Below are positions 7,014 to 12,444 of a stretch of 14,680 nucleotides of DNA, piece after piece (position 1 is the stretch's first letter; each line of letters begins with the position of its first letter). The position numbers and the translations under genes were made by a program. The stretch spans positions 1-14,680 of the forward strand of contig DASPNP010000073.1 in the NCBI GenBank assembly GCA_035626475.1, in the 5' to 3' direction. A model generated the notes under the pieces. That model was given only the letters and a program-made list of their open reading frames with translations. It was not told the DNA's origin and made no database searches. This DNA is from DASPKT01 sp035626475 (GTDB lineage: Bacteria; Pseudomonadota; Alphaproteobacteria; Azospirillales; Azospirillaceae).

Positions 7014-7666
7014 ACCATGCTCTGCCCCGCCTTGACGATCTGCTCGGCGCTCTCGGCGCGGGGCGGGATCGTGATGCCCTTGGCCGCCGCCGGGCGGGCG
7101 GCGATGCGGTCGAGCCAGCCCTTCAGGTGCGGCAAATCGTCGATCTCCACGCCCGACCAGGCATGGGTGCGGGCCCAGCACCAGTTGGCGATGTCGGCGA
7201 TGGAGTAGTCGCCGGCGAGATACTCATTGTCCTTCAGATGGCCGTCCAGCACCGTCAGCAGCCGCTTGGACTCCTTCTGGTAGCGCTCAATGGCCGCCGG
7301 AATCTTCTCCGGGAAGTAGCGGTAGAAGACATTGGCCTGCCCCATCATCGGCCCGACGCCGCCCATCTGGAACATCAGCCACTGGACCACCCGGCTCCGC
7401 CCCTGCGGGTCCGTGGGCATGAGCTTCCCGGTCTTCTCGGCCAGGTAGATCATGATGGCGCCGGACTCGAACACGACGAAATCCCCGGCCTCGCGGTCGC
7501 GGATCACCGGAATGCGGCCGTTCGGGTTCATGGCGGTGAACCAGGGCTCCTTCTGCACCGCCTTGGAGAGATCGACGGGATGCAGCTCATAGGGCAGCCC
7601 CATCTCCTCCAGCGTCACGGAGACCTTGTGCCCGTTCGGCGTGGGCGCGGTGTAGAGCTCGATCAT
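7004..7666 (-). CDS. Glutathione S-transferase, YfcG/YghU (Nu-class)-like
   Basis: A 220-residue protein resembling E. coli YfcG over its whole length. It starts MIELYTAPTPNGHKV, with the T9-P-N11-G-H-K segment that in Nu-class enzymes contacts glutathione instead of a catalytic Ser or Cys. It continues with MNPNGRIPVI (46-55), FESGAIMIYLAEKTGKL (66-82), QWLMFQMGGVGPMMGQ (95-110) and DYSIADIANW (153-162). YfcG-type proteins act as glutathione-dependent disulfide-bond reductases, so a thiol-redox role in the cytosol is the best guess. ATG 7666 is preferred; the open frame extends 45 nt upstream to 7711 without family similarity. It lies 85 nt downstream of hicB on the same strand, with no strong terminator between them. 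Confidence 0.92.
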   Translation of the reverse strand: MIELYTAPTPNGHKVSVTLEEMGLPYELHPVDLSKAVQKEPWFTAMNPNGRIPVIRDREAGDFVVFESGAIMIYLAEKTGKLMPTDPQGRSRVVQWLMFQMGGVGPMMGQANVFYRYFPEKIPAAIERYQKESKRLLTVLDGHLKDNEYLAGDYSIADIANWCWARTHAWSGVEIDDLPHLKGWLDRIAARPAAAKGITIPPRAESAEQIVKAGQSMVVR

Positions 7667-7751
7667 GGCAATTCCGGTTCTTGGAGTTCGGCCGCGCCCT
7701 GAACAGGCCAAGCCGCCGGCGAAACGATGCCCTGGGCAGATGTAGCCATGG

Positions 7752-8102
7752 TTAGGCCGAACCGCCGTCGCTGTCGAGATAGCGGCGCAGAGCGTCAGTG
7801 ACGACGGTGTTCAGGTTGATTCCCCGGCGCCGGGCATAAAGCATGGCGCGGCGGTGCAGGTCGCGCCCAGGCCGGACATTGAAGCTGCCCTTCAGCGGCA
7901 GGTCGGGCTTGCGCCCCTCCGCCTCGCAGAGTTCGAGATAATCATCCACGGCCTCGTGGAATGCCGCCTTGAGGCTCCTGGCATCCACGCCCTCGTACGT
8001 CACCAGGTCGCGGATGAACTCCAGGCGGCCGTGCAGGACTTCGTCCTCGTCGCTGTATTCGACCGAGCCGAGATACCCCTTGTACTCCAGCATCGTGCTC
8101 AT
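7752..8102 (-). CDS. hicB: HicB-family antitoxin
   Basis: A 116-residue antitoxin of a type II system. The N-terminal part (about 1-65) has the HicB fold seen in YKGYLGSVEYSDEDEVLHGR and the following helix FHEAVDDYLELCEAEG. The C-terminal part (about 72-110) is a ribbon-helix-helix DNA-binding domain: GSFNVRPGRDLHRRA, then a helix-turn-helix ending ALRRYL. It neutralises HicA and is expected to repress its own operon. ATG 8102 overlaps the hicA stop by 4 nt (ATGA), the usual toxin-first HicAB order, giving translational coupling. An alternative start is ATG 8093 (residue 4). Confidence 0.92.
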   Translation of the reverse strand: MSTMLEYKGYLGSVEYSDEDEVLHGRLEFIRDLVTYEGVDARSLKAAFHEAVDDYLELCEAEGRKPDLPLKGSFNVRPGRDLHRRAMLYARRRGINLNTVVTDALRRYLDSDGGSA

Positions 8103-8353
8103 ATCAGGCCTTCCTCGGTCAGCACCCGCAGCAGGTCCTTAATGACGTACAGCTTCACAATGTTGCCGGGGTGCGGCCGGTGCAACGCGATGGCCGCCGC
8201 GGTTGGGTGAACGAACCGTCGGCGAGAGCCACCGGTCCTGCCTGCGCCTGCTTCCCGGTATCCAAGACTTTCCAGCAACCTCACCAGCTCGTCCCAGGTG
8301 AAGTCGGCGGGCTTCGCCTTGAAGCGGGAAACCAGCTTGTCGAGCTGCCCCAT
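8099..8353 (-). CDS. hicA: HicA-family toxin (mRNA interferase), variant without the usual GSH histidine
   Basis: An 84-residue protein with the HicA double-stranded-RNA-binding-like fold. It has an N-terminal helix with WDELVRLLESLGY (20-32), then GGSRRRFVHP (41-50), the basic strand ALHRPHPGN (56-64), and a last helix IKDLLRVLTEEGLI. Characterised HicA toxins usually have G-S/T-H with a catalytic His; here that position is Arg44, while H49, H58 and H61 remain. The 'GSR..F.H' form with 'LHRPHPG' looks familiar to me as a widespread variant, so loss of activity should not be assumed. The gene follows a good promoter (8381-8408) with a predicted leader of about 20 nt, and overlaps hicB by 4 nt. 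Confidence 0.9.
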   Translation of the reverse strand: MGQLDKLVSRFKAKPADFTWDELVRLLESLGYREAGAGRTGGSRRRFVHPTAAAIALHRPHPGNIVKLYVIKDLLRVLTEEGLI

Positions 8354-8380
8354 CTCGCCCCCGGCTTGACCTTTCCTCGC

Positions 8381-8408
8381 AGTATAGGTCGATCGCGTGA
8401 AGCTGCAA
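8381..8408 (-). promoter_or_regulatory. hicAB promoter (-35 TTGCAG, 16-bp spacer, -10 TATACT)
   Basis: Read on the minus strand, TTGCAG (8408-8403) and TATACT (8386-8381, five of six consensus bases) are separated by 16 bp. They lie just upstream of hicA ATG 8353, giving a leader of about 20 nt. The -35 lies inside the palindrome at 8403-8424. Confidence 0.6.
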
Positions 8409-8424
8409 CCAGATATGGTTGCAG
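8403..8424. promoter_or_regulatory. Palindromic operator candidate for HicB/HicAB
   Basis: CTGCAACCA (8403-8411) and TGGTTGCAG (8416-8424) form a perfect 9-bp dyad around GATA. A partly overlapping second dyad, TTGCA-N2-TGCAA, lies at 8419-8430, so three TGCA-type half-sites occur in under 30 bp. The dyad covers the -35 of the hicAB promoter, an arrangement fit for repression by the ribbon-helix-helix domain of HicB. Confidence 0.6.
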
Positions 8425-8449
8425 ATGCAATCCCAGGCGCGCTGGCCGC

Positions 8450-8483
8450 GCGGGATGCGGACGCCCATCGGTCCGCATCCCGC
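8450..8483 (-). terminator. Hairpin downstream of the class II aldolase gene
   Basis: A perfect 13-bp stem (8450-8462 with 8471-8483) encloses an 8-nt loop, 19 nt past the aldolase stop on the minus strand. It is the longest simple hairpin in the window and, like the others, has no T-run. It separates the aldolase transcript from the hicAB promoter. Confidence 0.6.
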
Positions 8484-8502
8484 CGCTTCCGTCAAGTGCG
8501 CG

Positions 8503-9276
8503 TCAGTTCCTGTAGCTGGGGTCGCGCCGGTCGAGCCCGCGCAGCAGGGCCGGCCAAGCGAGCTTGCGGGTGACCATCTGCATCATGTCCTGGTTGCCGC
8601 CCTGCTGCGCCGTCTTCTGCGCCGCGTCGTGGGTGACGTCGTAGATCGGCGTACCGCCCGACAGGGTCCGCACCTGCATGGAGCAGGCCCGCTCCAGGAA
8701 ATAGATGCGCATGAAGGCGTCGGCCACGGTCGGGCCCAGCGCCATGGTGCCGTGGTTGCGCAGCAGCATCAGGCTCTTGGTGGGGCCGAGGTCGCGCTGC
8801 AGCCGCTCGCGCTCGTCCAGATCCAGCGCGACGCCCTCATAATCGTGGAAGGCGAGGTCCTGGCGGATCAGCAGCGCCGTCTGGTTCAGCGGCAGCAGCC
8901 CCTCCTTCTGCGAGGAGACCGCCGTGCCGTCCAGCGTGTGCAGGTGGATGACGCAGTGGGCGTCCTCGCGCACCTGGTGGATGGCGCTGTGGATGGTGAA
9001 GCCGGCCGGGTTCACCGGGAAGGGGCTGTCGTCCAGCTTGTTGCCCTGCAGGTCGACCTTCACCAGCGAGGAAGCCGTGATCTCCTCGAACAGCATGCCG
9101 TAGGGGTTGATCAGGAAATGATGCTCCGGCCCGGGGATGCGGGCGGAGATGTGGGTGAAGATCATGTCGTCCCAGCCGTACTGGGCGACCAGCCGGTAGC
9201 AGGCGGCCAGATCCACCCGGATCCGCCACTCCTCCGCCGACATGTTGGGCCGTTCCACCGAAGCCGCCTGCGCCAT
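8503..9276 (-). CDS. Class II aldolase/adducin-family protein
   Basis: A 257-residue cytosolic protein of the zinc-dependent class II aldolase/adducin fold (L-fuculose-phosphate aldolase superfamily). The expected metal ligands are visible: HLH at 111-113 (H111, H113) and H175 in RNHGTMALG (173-181). LINPYGMLFEEITASSLVKVD (55-75), split by FEE, holds the candidate catalytic Glu (E64/E65). It ends RRDPSYRN, like many uncharacterised alphaproteobacterial members. ATG 9276 is chosen for its strong GGGAGGAG ribosome site about 6 nt upstream; the open frame runs 45 nt further without support. The substrate is unknown. It is divergent from a Crp/Fnr regulator across 132 bp, with a CRP-type site placed for activation. 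Confidence 0.9.
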   Translation of the reverse strand: MAQAASVERPNMSAEEWRIRVDLAACYRLVAQYGWDDMIFTHISARIPGPEHHFLINPYGMLFEEITASSLVKVDLQGNKLDDSPFPVNPAGFTIHSAIHQVREDAHCVIHLHTLDGTAVSSQKEGLLPLNQTALLIRQDLAFHDYEGVALDLDERERLQRDLGPTKSLMLLRNHGTMALGPTVADAFMRIYFLERACSMQVRTLSGGTPIYDVTHDAAQKTAQQGGNQDMMQMVTRKLAWPALLRGLDRRDPSYRN

Positions 9277-9334
9277 CACCGTCTCCTCCCGCTTAGGCGG
9301 CCGCCGCATCGCCGGCCGCATCGTTCATGGGGCG

Positions 9335-9340
9335 ATGCTA
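9335..9340 (-). promoter_or_regulatory. Predicted -10 of the aldolase promoter (TAGCAT)
   Basis: TAGCAT matches four of six consensus bases. With its first T at -12, transcription would start at A 9328, leaving a 51-nt leader. The CRP-type site is then centred at -41.5, and there is no good -35, as expected for a class II activated promoter. Confidence 0.4.
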
Positions 9341-9361
9341 AGCCCGGCCTTGCCCCAGGAC

Positions 9362-9377
9362 TGCGATCCGGATCACA
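9362..9377. promoter_or_regulatory. CRP/FNR-family binding site, one mismatch from TGTGA-N6-TCACA
   Basis: TGCGATCCGGATCACA keeps both TCNNGA flanks of the E. coli CRP consensus and differs only at the third base of the left half. It lies between the divergent aldolase and regulator genes, 31 nt before the regulator ATG and 85 nt before the aldolase ATG. It fits class II activation of the aldolase gene and autoregulation of the regulator. Confidence 0.65.
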
Positions 9378-9408
9378 ATTCCCCGAACTTCTGAATGGGT
9401 AGGCGGGA

Positions 9409-10074
9409 ATGGCGGAGCGGGCGGCGCGGGAGAGGCTGATCGGCGGCAGCCCGCTCTTCGCCGAGCTGGGGTCGGAGGCGCGGAGCGCGCTGGACCGGCT
9501 GCTGGTCACGCGGTCGCTGCCGGCCGGGGCCACGCTCTACCGCCGGGGTGATGCGCCCGATGGCCTGTGGGGCGTGCTGGCGGGAAAGGTTCGCTTCGGC
9601 GCCGCCTCGCTGGAGGGGCGCGGCATGCTGGTCAACGACGCCGGGCCGGGCGACTGGTTCGGCGAGATCGGGCTGCTGGACGGCGGCCCCCGGCTGGTCG
9701 ACGCGGAGATCGCGGAAAGCGCCGAGCTGCTGCTGCTGCGCCAGCGCGACGTGCTGGATTTCTGCCGGCGCGAGCCGTCCGTGCCCATGGCCCTGGCCCG
9801 GCTGCTTTCGGCGCGGCTGCGGCTGGCGGCGGGGCTGATGGAGGAACAGGCCTTCCTGCCGCTGGAACGGCGCCTGGCGCGGCGCCTGCTGGCGGCCGCC
9901 AGGGGCGACCGGGTGCCGCTGACGCAGGAGCAGCTGGGACGCCTGGCCGGCGCCACCCGCGAGGCGGTGGGCCGGCATCTCTCCGCCTGGACGCGCGCGG
10001 GATGGGTGACGCCCGGCTACCGCTGCGTCTCGATCCTGGACCGGCGCGCCCTGGAGGCCCTGGCCGAGGGCTGA
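9409..10074 (+). CDS. Crp/Fnr-family transcriptional regulator
   Basis: A 221-residue regulator. Residues about 15-115 form the cyclic-nucleotide-binding beta-barrel; the phosphate-binding cassette region reads FGEIGLLDGGPRLVDA (84-99), keeping G-E and an Arg (R95) but Leu/Val instead of the usual Ser/Thr-Ala, so cNMP binding is uncertain. A dimerisation helix spans about 118-145. The winged helix-turn-helix covers 165-215, with the recognition helix ATREAVGRHL (182-191). Its R184, E185 and R189 match the DNA-contacting R180, E181 and R185 of E. coli CRP. No FNR-type N-terminal cysteine cluster is present. ATG 9409 has a modest GGCGGGA site. The gene converges on the VOC gene (10 nt between stops). 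Confidence 0.93.
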   Translation: MAERAARERLIGGSPLFAELGSEARSALDRLLVTRSLPAGATLYRRGDAPDGLWGVLAGKVRFGAASLEGRGMLVNDAGPGDWFGEIGLLDGGPRLVDAEIAESAELLLLRQRDVLDFCRREPSVPMALARLLSARLRLAAGLMEEQAFLPLERRLARRLLAAARGDRVPLTQEQLGRLAGATREAVGRHLSAWTRAGWVTPGYRCVSILDRRALEALAEG

Positions 10075-10084
10075 GCCCCGCCCC

Positions 10085-10504
10085 TCACTTCGCGAAGATG
10101 TAGCTCTCGTCCTTGAAGGCCTTGAACTCCAGCGCGTTGCCGCTGGGGTCCAGCAGGAACATGGTGGCCTGCTCGCCGACCTTGCCCTGGAAGCGGATGC
10201 CCGGTTCGATGATGAAGCTCTGGCCGGCGGCGCGCAGCTTGTCGGCCAGCGCGTGCCAGGCGTCCCACTCCAGGATCAGGCCGAAATGGCGCACCGGCAC
10301 GTCATGCCCGTCCACCGGATTGGTGGCGCCCTTCCGGCTCTCGCCCGGCGCGAGGTGCGCCACGATCTGGTGGCCGTGCAGGTCGAAATCGACCCATTCC
10401 GGCGAGCTGCGCCCCTCGGGGCAGCCCAGCAGCCCGCCATAGAAGCGGCGCGCGGCCTCCAGGTCGTCGACGGGGAAGGCCAGATGGAAGCGGGGGTGGG
10501 CCAT
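10085..10504 (-). CDS. VOC-fold (glyoxalase/extradiol dioxygenase-like) protein
   Basis: A 139-residue single protein with the two beta-alpha-beta-beta-beta modules of the vicinal oxygen chelate superfamily. It begins FHLAFPVDDLEAARRFY (6-22), has HFGLIL (73-78), and ends MFLLDPSGNALEFKAF (115-130). The likely metal ligands H7, H73 and E126 are all present, so it should be a metalloenzyme. The 'DPSGNALEFKAF' ending is typical of small dioxygenase-like members; the reaction is unknown. ATG 10504 is chosen because family similarity starts there; the upstream extension begins with TTG at 10567 and is Pro/Gly-rich. It lacks a clear ribosome site. It lies 69 nt downstream of the HD-paralogue gene and is probably co-transcribed with it. 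Confidence 0.88.
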   Translation of the reverse strand: MAHPRFHLAFPVDDLEAARRFYGGLLGCPEGRSSPEWVDFDLHGHQIVAHLAPGESRKGATNPVDGHDVPVRHFGLILEWDAWHALADKLRAAGQSFIIEPGIRFQGKVGEQATMFLLDPSGNALEFKAFKDESYIFAK

Positions 10505-10573
10505 GGCGGTGCTCGGCGTTGGGGCGTCGGGGACGGCATGGTGGCCTTCCCCGCCCCGCCCGGTCAACCGCGC

Positions 10574-11404
10574 TTACAGCTGGTTCAGATGCTCTTCGCG
10601 CATCAGGTGGGCGCGCATCGAGGCGAGCCAGACCCGGCCGGGCGGCGTGTATTCCAGCAGGTCGGTGCCGTCCTTGATGATGGGGTTCAGCGTGCCCCAA
10701 TAGAGGTCCGGATAGCCCGCCCGGAACTCCACCACGTTCCTGAAGCCCAGCTGCTGCAGCATGCCGGATTCGGCGAGCTCCAGGGTCAGCGGCTTCATCT
10801 TCTGCATGAAGTAGGGGTCGGCGATGGCGCCGATCAGGTGGGCGGCGCGCAGCAGGCCCGGATAGCTTTTCGTTTCCGGGTGCGTGTCGAGCGGCGGCGG
10901 GAAGCGGGCATAGTCGATCATCTCCGACAGGCGGCCGGCATCCAGCACCGGGTCGCCCGCGAAGAAATGGTGCACGAACATCATCCCGCGCTCGGCGAAC
11001 CAGGGCCAGAGCCGCCCGACGGTCGAGCCCTCCGGCAGCCGCAGCCGCATGCCCGAGCTGGAGATGACGCAGGACTCCCCATCGTCGCCCGGCACCAGGT
11101 CGCGGCAGAAGCCGATGGAGAACAGCACCAGCGCCGCCGTGAAATGCACCCAGTCCAGCGAGGAGACGCGGCCGTCGCGGATCATCTTGCCGCGCAGGAT
11201 GTCCTGCCCGACCCGGGTCACCAGGATGGCGTGGTCGAGGTCGTGGTAGAGCGCGTCGGACAGGGCGATGCGGTTGGCCCCGACGCGGGTGGCCCGCACG
11301 ATGGCGTCCAGATGCTCGCCCGGCGCCGCCGGGAAGGCCGAGACGAAGCCGTCGCGCAGATGCGAAACGAAGGCGTCGATCACGATGTCTGAGGGGCGGA
11401 ACAT
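10574..11404 (-). CDS. HD-domain paralogue with lost metal ligands (putative pseudoenzyme)
   Basis: A 276-residue protein clearly homologous to the next gene upstream (11409-12245): both share DALYHD-(L/V)-(D/E)-H, PGD-(D/E)-G-(D/E)-SCVI, RG-MFV, RFP-P and ADPY-(F/Y). In this copy the catalytic positions are changed. The first pair is kept (H54, H58), but the HD doublet is F95-S96, the next His is F136, the next is Y165, and the final Asp is H189. A working HD phosphohydrolase centre therefore seems impossible, while the scaffold stays conserved and the frame is open. It starts 4 nt after the intact paralogue ends, so the two are translationally coupled. A regulatory or heterodimer partner role is inferred. 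No signal peptide or membrane segment is seen. Confidence 0.85.
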   Translation of the reverse strand: MFRPSDIVIDAFVSHLRDGFVSAFPAAPGEHLDAIVRATRVGANRIALSDALYHDLDHAILVTRVGQDILRGKMIRDGRVSSLDWVHFTAALVLFSIGFCRDLVPGDDGESCVISSSGMRLRLPEGSTVGRLWPWFAERGMMFVHHFFAGDPVLDAGRLSEMIDYARFPPPLDTHPETKSYPGLLRAAHLIGAIADPYFMQKMKPLTLELAESGMLQQLGFRNVVEFRAGYPDLYWGTLNPIIKDGTDLLEYTPPGRVWLASMRAHLMREEHLNQL

Positions 11405-11408
11405 CGCG

Positions 11409-12245
11409 TCACGCGGCTCCCGTATGCTCTTGCACGAAGACGTGGCTCAGCAGGCTGGAGATCCAGTCCCGCCCCTCGCGCGTGGCCTCCAGGTAGGAGA
11501 GCCCGCAGCGGACATGGGTGTGGACGCTGGTCCAGAAGAAGGCCGGGTAGGTGCGGCGCAGGTCGGCCGGGCTCTTGTTGCCCATGCGCGCGTTGGTCCC
11601 CGTCTCCTCGAACTCATGGTACAGCGCCGGCAGCTTGCGCAGATAGTAGGGGTCGGCCATCTGCCCGATCAGGTCGGCGGCGCGTACCAGCCCCGGCCAG
11701 TCGTTGGTGGCGGAGTCGCCGCGGCTGGGCACCGGGAAGCGGGTGTGCTCGATGCACTCGCGCACGAACTCGACATTCACCAGCGGATTGTCGCGGAAGC
11801 GCCAGCGCACGAACATCTTGCCGCGCTCGACATGGTAGGGCGTCAGGAAGGCGTCGGTGGCGCCGGGCGGGATCGTCACCCGCTCGCCCTCGTCGTTGAT
11901 GACGCAAGAGTCCCCCTCGTCGCCGGGGCAGACGCCGCGGACATAGCCGACGTCGTGGAACAGCAGCGCCACCATGTACTGCACCCAGTCGGTGGCGCTG
12001 ACGTCGCCCTCGCGCAGCATGCGGCCGAGCGCGATCTGCTGCCCCACCATGGTGACCATCATGGTGTGCTCGACATCGTGGTAGAGCGCGTCCGTATTGG
12101 CGATCGTCTCGATCGCCAGGGCGGCCGAGGTGCGCAGCGTGTTCAGATGCTCAGGATGGAGCTGCCCGTACACCCGGGTGAAAGTCTCCTCCAGCCGGCC
12201 GACGAAGGCTCCGAGCAGGACGGCGGCGCTGTCGAAACTGTGCAT
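11409..12245 (-). CDS. HD-domain metal-dependent phosphohydrolase (PDE-like)
   Basis: A 278-residue cytosolic protein with a complete set of HD-superfamily ligands: H56 and H60 in YHDVEH (55-60), H97-D98 in LLFHDVGY (94-101), H138 in PYHVERGKMFV (136-146), H167 in IEHTRFPVP (165-173) and D191 in RAADLIGQMADPYYL (188-202). The Y-H-x-x-x-H, HD and D spacing resembles class I cyclic-nucleotide phosphodiesterases, and the H-HD-H-H-D series resembles dinuclear HD-GYP centres, but there is no GYP motif, so the substrate stays open. It is the first gene of the minus-strand operon with the degenerate paralogue and the VOC gene. It is divergent from the cNMP-binding flavoprotein across 199 nt. ATG 12245 has a weak GGAA site. 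Confidence 0.88.
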   Translation of the reverse strand: MHSFDSAAVLLGAFVGRLEETFTRVYGQLHPEHLNTLRTSAALAIETIANTDALYHDVEHTMMVTMVGQQIALGRMLREGDVSATDWVQYMVALLFHDVGYVRGVCPGDEGDSCVINDEGERVTIPPGATDAFLTPYHVERGKMFVRWRFRDNPLVNVEFVRECIEHTRFPVPSRGDSATNDWPGLVRAADLIGQMADPYYLRKLPALYHEFEETGTNARMGNKSPADLRRTYPAFFWTSVHTHVRCGLSYLEATREGRDWISSLLSHVFVQEHTGAA

Positions 12246-12444
12246 CCCCGGTTCCGTCTTGTGCTTATGCGCGGCAGCTTAGCCTTATTTCTTGCCGGAA
12301 TTAAGCCTCCGTTTTAGCCCATCTGCGCCAAGACCCTCCGGAAGTGGTCCGAAAAACGAGATAGGCCTGCAACTTCGCTGGCAAAACCATACCTAACGAA
12401 AGTATCATTCCGGCCGGTTTCGGGGGTCATCCACGGAGGGGGCA
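12246..12444. promoter_or_regulatory. Divergent control region between the HD operon and the flavoprotein gene
   Basis: This is the most AT-rich stretch of the right half. On the plus strand TATCAT (12403-12408) is a candidate -10 for the flavoprotein gene, but the -35 at the right spacing is poor. TTAGCC occurs twice and TTAAGCC once within about 40 nt near 12290-12320, possible half-sites. No CRP-type (TGTGA-N6-TCACA) or FNR-type dyad was found by eye. GGAGG at 12435-12439 is the ribosome site that supports the GTG start at 12445. Confidence 0.4.

Noticed and set aside
8419..8502. The TTGCA/TGCAA repeats and the 13-bp hairpin considered as an attachment site or inverted end of a mobile element.
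   Set aside because: No direct duplication, integrase or transposase is present. The features are explained by the hicAB operator and a transcript-end hairpin.
9306..9338. GCATCG direct repeat plus a GCATCG-N9-CGATGC dyad in the aldolase leader region, considered as a second operator.
   Set aside because: The half-sites are short and GC-rich, so chance is likely here; without footprint or conservation data I would not call it a site.
12246..12444. A possible sigma-54 promoter around CTGGCAAAACC near 12378-12389.
   Set aside because: The GG is present, but the GC element at the required distance is missing.
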